A DNA stretch of 29,616 nt. Origin: an uncultured Dorea sp. GTDB lineage: Bacteria > Bacillota > Clostridia > Lachnospirales > Lachnospiraceae. The notes beneath the pieces were generated by a model. It did no database searches and was not told the DNA's origin. It saw only the letters and a program-made list of their open reading frames with translations. Both the position numbers and the translations under genes were made by a program. The DNA lies in the NCBI GenBank assembly GCA_910588745.1, contig CAJURK010000042.1, positions 1 to 29,616 of the forward strand. The letters run 5' to 3'. This document shows positions 15,449 through 22,034 of the stretch, in pieces; within the stretch, counting starts at the first letter, position 1, and every line of letters starts with the position of its first letter.

Positions 15449-16816
15449 ATGAGTATTATCACAAACGCTGTCCAATATATATTGGACCTTGGAGCAAGCG
15501 CCATGCTTCCTGTAATTCTGACAATTTTCGGACTGATTCTGGGACAGGGATTTGTAAAGTCGTTCCGGGCGGGCTTAACGGTAGGCGTAGGCTTTATCGG
15601 AATCAATCTGGTTATCGGTCTGCTGTCTGAGTATGCCGGAGGAGCCGCGCAGGCTATGGTTGAGAGGCTGAACCTGAATCTGAACGTCTTAGACGTAGGC
15701 TGGCCGGTAGCGGCTTCCATTACCTGGGCGACTCCGATTGCGGTGATGCTGATCCCGATGCTGTTTATTGTCAACATTGCGATGCTGGCGCTGAATCTGA
15801 CCAAGACAATGGACGTAGACATCTGGAACTACTGGCATCTGATTTTTGCAGGGGGCGTGATTTACTATGCGACAGGAAGCCTTCCGCTATGTATTCTCTG
15901 CGCGCTGATTCATGCGGTTGTAACGTTCAAACTTGCCGACTGGACGGCGCCGGCCGTAGGTTCCTTCCTTGGCCTGCCGGGCGTATGCCTTCCCCATGCC
16001 GAGACGGTTGCGTGGGCTCCGGTGTGTTATACCTTAAATCGCGTGTGGGATAAGATACCGGGACTGAACAAGGTGGATATTACCGGAGATACTTTAAAGA
16101 AAAAGCTTGGATTTGTTGGGGAGCCAATGTTCCTTGGACTGGTGCTTGGTATTATTATCGGAGCGCTGGCGGGATATGATTCTAAGTCAGTGATTCTTAC
16201 CGGTATTAATATGGCGGCGGTACTGGTGCTGCTTCCGAAAATGGTTGCTCTGCTGATGGAAGGCCTGATGCCGATTTCAGAGGGGGCAAGAGAGTTTATC
16301 CAGAAGAAGTTCCCGGGCAAGGAAGTATACATCGGCCTGGACGCGGCAGTGGCAACGGGACATCCGACGGTTGTTACCGTATCCCTGATTATGATTCCGA
16401 TTACCATTGCGCTGGCATTTCTTCTTCCATATAACAGAATGCTTCCATACGCCGACCTTGCAGTGCTTCCATTTACCGTAATCTGGGCGGTGGTTGCATC
16501 GAAGGGAAATATTATTCGGAGCGTACTGAATGCTTCCGTTATGCTGTGCGCCATCTTCTTTATTGCGACAAACCTGGCGGAAGCTACCACAACCATGGGC
16601 AAGGCAGTTGGATTTGCATTCCCGGAAGGCGCTACGCAGATTTCCGGTATTGACGCGTCCTGCCACATTCTGGTATGGGTATTTGCGAAGCTGTGCGATC
16701 CCGCCAATATGCCGATGCTGATTGCCGCTGTTGTAGTGGTTGCAGCATACTTCGGCATGTGGTACTTATGCAGGAATGACGTTAAGGCTCAGGCCGCAGA
16801 GGGAACAGAAGTATAA
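15449..16816 (+). CDS. PTS sugar transporter subunit IIC, galactitol type (cluster 2)
   Basis: A 455-residue membrane permease of the Gat family and paralogue of 8783-10144. Shared stretches include QYILDLGASAMLPV, FRAGLTVGVGFIGIN and DVDIWNYWH. The frame opens at ATG 15440, but ATG 15449 is preferred: GAGAGG (15434-15439) is nine bases before it, and the resulting N-terminus aligns residue for residue with the cluster 1 permease. Here EIIC precedes EIIB, the reverse of cluster 1. The substrate is unknown, and divergence in the loop regions suggests it differs from that of cluster 1. Confidence 0.92.
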   Translation: MSIITNAVQYILDLGASAMLPVILTIFGLILGQGFVKSFRAGLTVGVGFIGINLVIGLLSEYAGGAAQAMVERLNLNLNVLDVGWPVAASITWATPIAVMLIPMLFIVNIAMLALNLTKTMDVDIWNYWHLIFAGGVIYYATGSLPLCILCALIHAVVTFKLADWTAPAVGSFLGLPGVCLPHAETVAWAPVCYTLNRVWDKIPGLNKVDITGDTLKKKLGFVGEPMFLGLVLGIIIGALAGYDSKSVILTGINMAAVLVLLPKMVALLMEGLMPISEGAREFIQKKFPGKEVYIGLDAAVATGHPTVVTVSLIMIPITIALAFLLPYNRMLPYADLAVLPFTVIWAVVASKGNIIRSVLNASVMLCAIFFIATNLAEATTTMGKAVGFAFPEGATQISGIDASCHILVWVFAKLCDPANMPMLIAAVVVVAAYFGMWYLCRNDVKAQAAEGTEV

Positions 16817-16864
16817 GTAGAAAAATATCGGTAAAAGTTGTTCTTGGAAAGGAGTATTTGTTGT

Positions 16865-17137
16865 ATGAAAAAAGTAATTGTTGCCTGCGGAACAGGCATT
16901 GCTACTTCAACTGTTGTTTGTGTAAAAATTAAGGAAGCGCTTCAGAAAGCAAATGTACAGGCGGATGTTATCCAGTGCAAGGTTGCAGAGATTGAATCTA
17001 AGATTTCAGGGGCGGATCTTGTGGTTACCACAACCAGCTATACCCATGATACGGTTCCGGTGATCCGGGCGCTGTCTTTCCTGACGGGGATCGGCGTGGA
17101 AGCGGATATTCAGAAGATTATTGAGATATTGAGTTAG
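16865..17137 (+). CDS. PTS sugar transporter subunit IIB, galactitol type (cluster 2)
   Basis: A 90-residue EIIB with phospho-acceptor Cys8 in VACGTGIATSTVV. AAAGGAG (16848-16854) is ten bases before ATG 16865; an upstream in-frame TTG at 16838 is judged not to be the start because the family begins at this methionine. It lies 48 bases after EIIC and 38 bases before the SDR gene. The second half (VVTTTSYTHDTVPVIRALSFLTG) is typical of GatB proteins. Confidence 0.92.
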   Translation: MKKVIVACGTGIATSTVVCVKIKEALQKANVQADVIQCKVAEIESKISGADLVVTTTSYTHDTVPVIRALSFLTGIGVEADIQKIIEILS

Positions 17138-17175
17138 TACGAAAGCCATAATGTCCTGAGAAACAGAGGTGTAAG

Positions 17176-17937
17176 ATGAAGTTAAGTTTAGAAGGAAAAA
17201 CAGCCGTAGTCACAGGCGCGGCCAAGGGGATTGGCCGCAGTATCGCGGAGCGTCTGGCGGAAAGCGGAGCTGCGGTAGGAATCATTGATTTCGATAAGGC
17301 CACGGGTCTTAAAACAGAGGAAGAATTAAAAGAAAAGGGATATACCTGCGTGTTTGCGGCAGCCGACGTATCGGATTTTGAGTCGATGGTTCGGGCAAAA
17401 GAAGAACTGGAGGAAGCCTTTGGCAGAATTGATATTCTTGTAATTAACGCGGGAGTCAGCAGAAAGCATACCATCGCGGAGATTGACGCCGCAGAGTGGG
17501 ATAAGGTGCTTGCGATTAATCTGAGCGGTTCCTTCTATACGGTGAAAGCTTTTTATGACTGCTTTTCAGCAAAGACGCCGGAAGATGGGGGAAGAATTAT
17601 TTTTATCACTTCCGGCTCCGGCATTACCGGAACAGGCGGAGGCGCCCACTACGCGGCTTCCAAATCCGGCCAGCACGGCCTGATGCGGACGGTTTCCAAG
17701 GAACTTGGGAAAAACGGCGTCTGCGTTAACGCAATTGCGCCCCGGGTGATTGTTACGGAATTATTTGATACGCTGTATCCCACAGAGGAATCAAAAGAGA
17801 AACTGGTGTCTCAAATCCCCATCGGAAGATTCGGTTATCCGGAGGATATTGCAAATCTGGCCTGTTTTTTGGCGGCGCCGGAGAGCGCTTATATTCACGG
17901 ACAGATTATCCTGATGGACGGAGGACGAACTTATTAG
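17176..17937 (+). CDS. Short-chain dehydrogenase/reductase (SDR), probable polyol or ketose-phosphate oxidoreductase
   Basis: A 253-residue classical SDR. The cofactor motif TGAAKGIG covers residues 13-20. An acidic Asp38 ends the second strand and favours NAD over NADP. The structural INAGVS motif follows. The catalytic residues are Ser146, Tyr159 and Lys163 (HYAASKSG), with the usual 13-residue Ser-Tyr spacing. It is the last gene of PTS cluster 2. Together with the zinc dehydrogenase it gives the cluster two oxidoreductases, which would suit oxidation of two related polyols or two steps on one substrate. Related proteins include sorbitol-6-phosphate dehydrogenase and 3-oxoacyl-ACP reductase-like SDRs; context favours the sugar role. 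I see no clear terminator directly after it. Confidence 0.85.
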   Translation: MKLSLEGKTAVVTGAAKGIGRSIAERLAESGAAVGIIDFDKATGLKTEEELKEKGYTCVFAAADVSDFESMVRAKEELEEAFGRIDILVINAGVSRKHTIAEIDAAEWDKVLAINLSGSFYTVKAFYDCFSAKTPEDGGRIIFITSGSGITGTGGGAHYAASKSGQHGLMRTVSKELGKNGVCVNAIAPRVIVTELFDTLYPTEESKEKLVSQIPIGRFGYPEDIANLACFLAAPESAYIHGQIILMDGGRTY

Positions 17938-18068
17938 AAACCGTCGGAGAAAACAAGCAGCTCTGTGAAACCGGACGGCGTTTGCTTCATGTGACAGCTC
18001 GTTTCATTTTTTGGCGCAGGCTCCGAAAAGGCCTGATATTACCGTATTTCTAACTAGGAGGCATTTAT

Positions 18069-18554
18069 ATGGACAGTATAAAAGAGAACGCCCAGCAAAA
18101 AATAGTGTTCCGGTATCGGTGCGACAAAAGAAAAGTCTCCGGCATGAAAAAGGCCGCGGCAGCGCTGGTGGCGTTTATGACGGCAGCGTTTGTTCTGGCG
18201 GGAACGTACTCCTGCCAGAGTATCGGAGATATTGCGGTGCTGCTAAGCTGGCTGCTTTTGCTTCTGCCGGTAGCATTTTCCTGGACGGCGCTTGTTAAGA
18301 TTCTGCGGATGGGAGATACAGTTACCGGGAAACAGTATAAGAAAGGGCCGGAAAGGCTCAGGCAGAGCGGCGCCTTCGGCGTACTGATTTCTGCGGTTTC
18401 GGTTTTTAGCTGCGGTTATTTTATTGCCACCGGGGATGTGGAATCGATAGTTGTAGAAATAGGGATGCTGATTAGGATCTTGACGGAATTTCTTCTGTGT
18501 TTCGGAATTTTGATGATGGGAAGATATTATATATCTCAGATGGAAGAGCAGTAG
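18069..18554 (+). CDS. Hypothetical small integral membrane protein, four predicted helices
   Basis: I do not recognise this 161-residue protein. After a polar, basic N-terminus of about 28 residues come four hydrophobic segments at roughly residues 29-50, 58-80, 105-125 and 131-155. The order suggests two helical hairpins with a short KQYKKGPERLRQSG loop between them that should face the cytoplasm. TAGGAGG (about 18055-18061) supports ATG 18069. It is 131 bases from the SDR gene and faces the minus-strand operon ending at 18737. Its reading frame is far more plausible than the overlapping antisense frame. A separate role from cluster 2 is likely but unproven. Confidence 0.7.
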   Translation: MDSIKENAQQKIVFRYRCDKRKVSGMKKAAAALVAFMTAAFVLAGTYSCQSIGDIAVLLSWLLLLLPVAFSWTALVKILRMGDTVTGKQYKKGPERLRQSGAFGVLISAVSVFSCGYFIATGDVESIVVEIGMLIRILTEFLLCFGILMMGRYYISQMEEQ

Positions 18555-18593
18555 TTTTTCAGAATGACGGCGTATGATGCAAAGAAAGGATGT

Positions 18594-18672
18594 TTTGGCG
18601 TCTGGCAGGACGGCGGACAGAAGCGTACAAGACGCTGCGATAGAGTCCGCGCCCGCGCCGCCAGCCGCCAAA
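18594..18672. repeat. Large nested hairpin between convergent genes
   Basis: TTTGGCGTCTGGC (18594-18606) pairs with GCCAGCCGCCAAA (18660-18672) with one mismatch. Inside, GCGGAC (18613-18618) pairs with GTCCGC (18645-18650), and AGCGT (18622-18626) pairs with ACGCT (18632-18636). Weaker pairing extends outside the arms (A/G-rich left flank with CATTCTTTT on the right). It fills most of the 182-base gap between two convergent transcription units. It could act as a bidirectional terminator, although the T-runs are poor, or be a structured RNA. Confidence 0.6.
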
Positions 18673-18736
18673 GAGCATTCTTTTAAGCAGAGGGAAGGCG
18701 GTAAAAGCAATGTATAACCTGCGGGGGACGGATCGG

Positions 18737-19027
18737 CTACTTTTGCTGCCCATGGGTTTTCATCATGCTGGTAACCATGGTTACCATACTGTCGATTTGG
18801 TCTTGCTCTTCTTTTGATTTTCCATCTTTTAGGATATCTAAAATCAGAGTCATTTCTTCCTGGCTGAAACTAATGTTGTTTTTTTTGGCCGAGCTGATAA
18901 GCGCCATCATGACAGTCGCCATGCTGTTGCCGGTTTTCCCTTTTGTTTGGGCCGCGGCGGCTTTGATTAGCTCAAGCTTTACAGGATCAAGAGTTTCCAT
19001 TGCGGGATGATTCATCCATTCATTCAT
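18737..19027 (-). CDS. Hypothetical small helical methionine-rich protein (third gene of minus-strand operon)
   Basis: I cannot assign a family to this 96-residue protein. It is hydrophilic and predicted mainly helical, with a central stretch SMATVMMALISSAKKNNISFSQEE and a methionine-rich C-terminus (IDSMVTMVTSMMK). No signal peptide, membrane helix or cysteine is present. Its ATG overlaps the stop of the upstream gene by eight bases (ATGAATGA arrangement), so the two are translationally coupled and probably made in fixed ratio. An AAAGGA site lies a few bases upstream inside the neighbour. The coding call rests on the overlap, the ribosome binding site and the balanced composition. An assembly partner of the 139-residue protein is a reasonable guess. 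Confidence 0.72.
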   Translation of the reverse strand: MNEWMNHPAMETLDPVKLELIKAAAAQTKGKTGNSMATVMMALISSAKKNNISFSQEEMTLILDILKDGKSKEEQDQIDSMVTMVTSMMKTHGQQK

Positions 19028-19439
19028 TTTCTTTCTTTCCTTTCAAAATATTGTCGAACATATTCATCATATCAGACATTTCAGCGGTGTCCGCAGAACC
19101 AGTAAAATCAGACATGTTCATGCCTTTCATCATATTCATTGTATTCATCATCATGTCAAAGGATTCCATGTCTCCGGGATTTAGAAAGGGTCTGAGATCC
19201 TCCATGATATCGGTGGGGGAATGGATGTCCCTGCTTTTCATAATATCCTGGGAGGAGTCCTTTCCGGAACTTTGAAACAGCCGGAGAGTGTTCTGGAATT
19301 CTATGAATTTAAAATAGACTGCCAGCATACCCCGGTAGGAAGAGGGGAGATAAGGAAGCATTAGTTTCATCATCTGCAGTTCCCTGGTGGTAACAAGCAT
19401 ATCCAGTTGTGTCATAGGAAGAGGCGGACGTTTTTCCAT
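19020..19439 (-). CDS. Hypothetical helical protein with methionine-rich C-terminal half (second gene of minus-strand operon)
   Basis: A 139-residue protein that I cannot place in a family. The N-terminal half is amphipathic and helical (TTRELQMMKLMLPYLPSSY followed by MLAVYFKFIEFQNTLRLF). The C-terminal half is rich in Met, Asp and Asn (FDMMMNTMNMMKGMNMSDF and EMSDMMNMFDNIL). No cysteines, export signal or membrane helix are evident. AGGTGG (plus-strand positions 19446-19451) is six bases before the ATG at 19439. It overlaps the next gene by eight bases. Upstream, 90 bases separate it from the Cys-rich peptide gene, and that gap holds a 13-bp perfect hairpin. The methionine-rich tail resembles the third gene's C-terminus in style, and the pair may interact. 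Confidence 0.72.
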   Translation of the reverse strand: MEKRPPLPMTQLDMLVTTRELQMMKLMLPYLPSSYRGMLAVYFKFIEFQNTLRLFQSSGKDSSQDIMKSRDIHSPTDIMEDLRPFLNPGDMESFDMMMNTMNMMKGMNMSDFTGSADTAEMSDMMNMFDNILKGKKENE

Positions 19440-19473
19440 GAATTCCCACCTGAAGGTAATGTTGTACTATGTA

Positions 19474-19505
19474 TATGCGGGGATATGAAAATATATCCCC
19501 GCATA
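19474..19505 (-). repeat. 13-bp perfect hairpin between genes 1 and 2 of the minus-strand operon
   Basis: TATGCGGGGATAT (19474-19486) and ATATCCCCGCATA (19493-19505) are perfect inverted arms around a six-base loop. A GCC-GAAA-GGC tetraloop stem lies next to it (about 19508-19517), just after the Cys-rich gene's stop on the minus strand. No T-run follows on the minus strand, so partial read-through or 3'-end protection of the first cistron is more likely than full termination. Confidence 0.7.
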
Positions 19506-19529
19506 CAGCCTTTCGGCAGGATGTGTGAG

Positions 19530-19775
19530 TTAGCAGCAGCCAAATCCGTTTCCACCGCAGCAGAACAGGAGAAGGATGATCCACAGGCAGCTATCGTTGC
19601 CGCCGCATCCACAGCCGCTGTGTCCCATTCCGCCGCCGCATCCGCCGCAGCAGAAGAGAAGGAGGATGATCCACAGGCAGTTATTGTTGCCGCATCCGCA
19701 GTCCATTTCACGGCCGCATCCGCATCCGCTCATGTTTGTTTCACAACCGCATCCACAATTTGATAAATCACTCAT
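19530..19775 (-). CDS. Cys/Gly-rich small protein with duplicated CLWIILLLFCCGG module
   Basis: An 81-residue protein with 18 cysteines and many glycines. A Cys-Gly-rich head (residues 1-32) is followed by two copies of the module CLWIILLLFCCGG, 30 residues apart, linked by a Gly/Cys segment. Each module is a short hydrophobic stretch flanked by cysteine pairs, too short for a classical membrane helix but suited to membrane association or cross-linked assembly. The DNA carries the same repeat at a 90-base offset (about 19555-19609 and 19645-19699). GGAGG (19784-19788, minus strand) is eight bases before the ATG. Similar clostridial peptides are, from memory, sometimes annotated as high-cysteine chorion-class proteins, which says little about function. 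It heads a three-gene operon divergent from ylxM. Confidence 0.75.
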   Translation of the reverse strand: MSDLSNCGCGCETNMSGCGCGREMDCGCGNNNCLWIILLLFCCGGCGGGMGHSGCGCGGNDSCLWIILLLFCCGGNGFGCC

Positions 19776-19796
19776 TGAAATAACCTCCGTAAGATT

Positions 19797-19850
19797 TTGA
19801 TTACACTACATCATATGTGCAAACGAAGGAAGTGTGCGGTATGCCGGGAA
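19797..19850 (-). promoter_or_regulatory. Possible promoter region of the Cys-rich operon
   Basis: Read on the minus strand, CATATGAT stands about 35 bases before the Cys-rich gene's ATG. No good sigma-A -35 box is found 16-18 bases upstream. A GCACAC segment there loosely recalls the -35 of sporulation sigma factors, whose -10 boxes begin CATA. This is a weak match and the assignment is tentative. Confidence 0.3.
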
Positions 19851-19912
19851 AAATATTCAAACTTACCGAAAGGACGCAGGAATGCAAACGTTCGTCTGAC
19901 AAGAAAAAATAC

Positions 19913-19941
19913 TTGACACCACAAAAGAATTGGTATATGAT
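19913..19941 (+). promoter_or_regulatory. Sigma-A promoter of ylxM-ffh
   Basis: A perfect TTGACA (19913-19918), a 17-base spacer and TATGAT (19936-19941), 17 bases before the ylxM ATG at 19959. It diverges from the minus-strand Cys-rich operon. Confidence 0.85.
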
Positions 19942-19958
19942 AACACAGGTGAGAAACG

Positions 19959-20303
19959 ATGGATGATATTTTGAAACAGACATTGCTCTATGATTTTTAC
20001 GGCGAGCTTCTTACGGTTCGTCAGAAAGAGATTTACGAACAGTTTGTGTTGGAGGATCTTTCCCTTGGCGAGATTGCGGGGAATGCCGGGATCAGCAGAC
20101 AGGCGGTGCATGACCTGATTAAGCGGTGCGACAAGATACTGCGGGGATATGAGGATAAGCTGCATTTGGTGACTAAATTTCTCACAGTGAAGGAGAAGCT
20201 TCATGATATCAATGAGATCCTGGATAAAGATCAGGATGGAAGTACGATGAAGCTGAAAGCGGATATCCGCAGGATTGCGGATGAGATTATTGAGGAGTTA
20301 TAG
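19959..20303 (+). CDS. ylxM: YlxM-like putative DNA-binding protein / SRP-associated factor
   Basis: A 114-residue helix-turn-helix protein of the UPF0122/YlxM family, which is nearly always encoded immediately upstream of ffh and has been linked to signal recognition particle function. The sigma-70-region-4-like HTH is clear (VRQKEIYEQFVLEDLSLGEIA followed by GISRQAVHDLIKR). The C-terminal third is a charged helix ending DEIIEEL. The strong promoter at 19913-19941 drives it. Its TAG stop is one base from the Ffh start codon, so the two are co-expressed. Confidence 0.92.
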   Translation: MDDILKQTLLYDFYGELLTVRQKEIYEQFVLEDLSLGEIAGNAGISRQAVHDLIKRCDKILRGYEDKLHLVTKFLTVKEKLHDINEILDKDQDGSTMKLKADIRRIADEIIEEL

Positions 20304-20304
20304 C

Positions 20305-21660
20305 ATGGCGTTTGACAGTTTGACAGAAAAGCTTCAAAATGTATTTAAAAATTTAAGAAGCAAGGGCCGACTGACGGAAGCGGATGTAAAAGAAGCCCTG
20401 AAAGAGATTAAGCGCGCGCTTCTCGCAGCCGACGTCAGCTTTCGGGTAGTTAAGGATTTCATTAAGAACGTGCAGGAGAGGGCTGTCGGCCAGGATGTGA
20501 TGAATGGCTTGAATCCCGGGCAGATGGTAATCAAGATCGTGAACGAAGAGCTTGTAAAGCTTATGGGTTCCGAGACGACGGAGATTAAGCTGCAGCCGGG
20601 AAGCGGGATTACCGTGATTCTTATGGCGGGACTTCAGGGTGCGGGTAAGACGACCACTACGGCCAAGCTTGCGGGGAAATTCAAGCTAAAGGGCAAGAAG
20701 CCTTTGCTGGTTGCCTGCGACGTGTACCGTCCGGCGGCGATCAAGCAGCTTCAGATTAACGGAGAGAAGCAGGGCGTTGAAGTGTTCTCCATGGGAGAGA
20801 ACCACAAGCCGGCGAATATTGCCAAAGCCGCGATTGAGCATGCAAAGAAATACGGCAATCATATTGTAATCTTGGATACTGCCGGACGTCTTCACATTGA
20901 CGAGGACATGATGGCCGAGCTTCAGGAGATCAAAGAGACGGTGGAGGTTCACCAGACAATACTTGTAATTGACGCCATGACCGGCCAGGACGCGGTGAAT
21001 GTGGCGGCGGAATTTGACCAGAAAGCAGGAATCGACGGTGTAATCGTAACCAAGTTAGACGGCGATACCAGAGGCGGAGCGGCGCTGTCTGTTAAGGCTG
21101 TGACCGGAAAGCCGATCCTATATGTAGGTATGGGTGAGAAGCTGTCAGATTTAGAGCAGTTCCATCCGGATCGTATGGCTTCTCGTATTCTTGGCATGGG
21201 CGATGTGCTGACGCTGATTGAAAAGGCGGAAGCGGAGATCGACGAGGAAAAAGCAAGGCAGATCGGCCAGAAGATGAAGAAGAATCAGTTTGATTACAAT
21301 GATTTTCTGGAGAGTACCCAGCAGATGAAGAACATGGGCGGTCTTACAGGACTTATGGGTATGCTGCCGGGCATGGGAGCTTTGGGCGGTCTCGGAGGCA
21401 AGATGAAGATTACCGATGAACAGACGTCGGCGGCTGAGAAACAGATGGCAAGGATGGAAGCGATGATTTATTCCATGACGCCTAAGGAAAGAGCGAATCC
21501 GGAGCTTATGAACCCTTCTAGGAAGCACCGAATCGCCAGGGGAGCCGGTGTGGACATCAGTGAAGTAAATCGTATGGTCAAGCAGTTTGACAGTATGAAA
21601 AAGATGATGAAAACCATGACAAAAGGTGGTAAAAGGGGAAGATTCAGATTTCCTTTTTAA
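20305..21660 (+). CDS. ffh: Signal recognition particle protein Ffh (SRP54)
   Basis: A 451-residue GTPase that binds SRP RNA and signal sequences of nascent membrane and secreted proteins, and docks to FtsY at the membrane. The N domain (MAFDSLTEKLQNVFKNLRS) is followed by the G domain, with GLQGAGKTTTTAKLA (G1), DTAGR (G3) and TKLDGD (G4). The C-terminal methionine-rich M domain contains the glycine-rich GLTGLMGMLPGMGALGGLGG finger and a basic end. The frame opens at 20275, but ATG 20305 gives the canonical N-terminus and lies just after the ylxM stop. Length matches the family. Confidence 0.97.
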   Translation: MAFDSLTEKLQNVFKNLRSKGRLTEADVKEALKEIKRALLAADVSFRVVKDFIKNVQERAVGQDVMNGLNPGQMVIKIVNEELVKLMGSETTEIKLQPGSGITVILMAGLQGAGKTTTTAKLAGKFKLKGKKPLLVACDVYRPAAIKQLQINGEKQGVEVFSMGENHKPANIAKAAIEHAKKYGNHIVILDTAGRLHIDEDMMAELQEIKETVEVHQTILVIDAMTGQDAVNVAAEFDQKAGIDGVIVTKLDGDTRGGAALSVKAVTGKPILYVGMGEKLSDLEQFHPDRMASRILGMGDVLTLIEKAEAEIDEEKARQIGQKMKKNQFDYNDFLESTQQMKNMGGLTGLMGMLPGMGALGGLGGKMKITDEQTSAAEKQMARMEAMIYSMTPKERANPELMNPSRKHRIARGAGVDISEVNRMVKQFDSMKKMMKTMTKGGKRGRFRFPF

Positions 21661-21767
21661 CATATACGGTATGGAAGAACAGCAAAGAGAAGTCTTTCGT
21701 ATCAGGGCGTCCTTTCAGGATGCAGGAAGCATGTGAATAGTAAAAAATATTACGGAGGTGAATGAAG

Positions 21768-22013
21768 ATGGCAGTAAAAATCAGATTGAAAAGAATGGGA
21801 CAGAAGAAGGCGCCTTTCTATAGAATCGTTGTAGCTGATTCCAGATCCCCAAGAGATGGAAGATTCATTGAAGAGATTGGTACTTATGATCCGAATCTTG
21901 AACCAAGCGGATACTCAATCAATGAGGAGGCAGCTAAAAAATGGCTCAACAATGGTGCGCAGCCAACGGAGGTTGTCGGAAAGCTTTTTAAGGCGGCCGG
22001 CATTGAAAAATAG
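21768..22013 (+). CDS. rpsP: 30S ribosomal protein bS16
   Basis: An 81-residue ribosomal protein that binds 16S rRNA in the 30S body. The segments KIRLKRMGQKKAPFYRIVV, SRSPRDGRFIEEIGTYDP and WLNNGAQPTEVV are diagnostic. Two in-frame ATGs occur (21762 and 21768). GGAGGTG (21754-21760) is seven bases from the second and one base from the first, so 21768 is the start, giving MAVKIRL as in other firmicutes. The 107-base gap after ffh holds a small GCGTCC/GGATGC hairpin (21707-21723) but no obvious terminator. Confidence 0.96.
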   Translation: MAVKIRLKRMGQKKAPFYRIVVADSRSPRDGRFIEEIGTYDPNLEPSGYSINEEAAKKWLNNGAQPTEVVGKLFKAAGIEK

Positions 22014-22034
22014 TATTGGCGGAGGTACTCATTC

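Noticed and set aside
16027..16758. Long open frame of 243 codons on the minus strand inside the cluster 2 EIIC gene
   Set aside because: It is fully antisense to a well-supported permease, low in complexity (Ala/Ile/Thr-rich), and lacks a family match or ribosome binding site; it is a codon-bias shadow.
17938..18068. Terminator or promoter between the SDR and the small membrane protein
   Set aside because: Only short, competing pairings (for example AAGCA/TGCTT) and a T-run without a convincing stem are visible; candidate -10 boxes match poorly.
18243..18710. 155-codon minus-strand frame overlapping the small membrane protein
   Set aside because: It overlaps a plus-strand frame with a good ribosome binding site and membrane helices, and crosses the nested hairpin.
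19407..19763. Ala-rich plus-strand frame opposite the Cys-rich peptide, and an Ala-rich minus-strand frame at 19412-19711
   Set aside because: Both are alternative readings of the same GC-rich repeat. The 81-codon minus frame has the ribosome binding site, the ordered Cys/Gly pattern and the repeat module.
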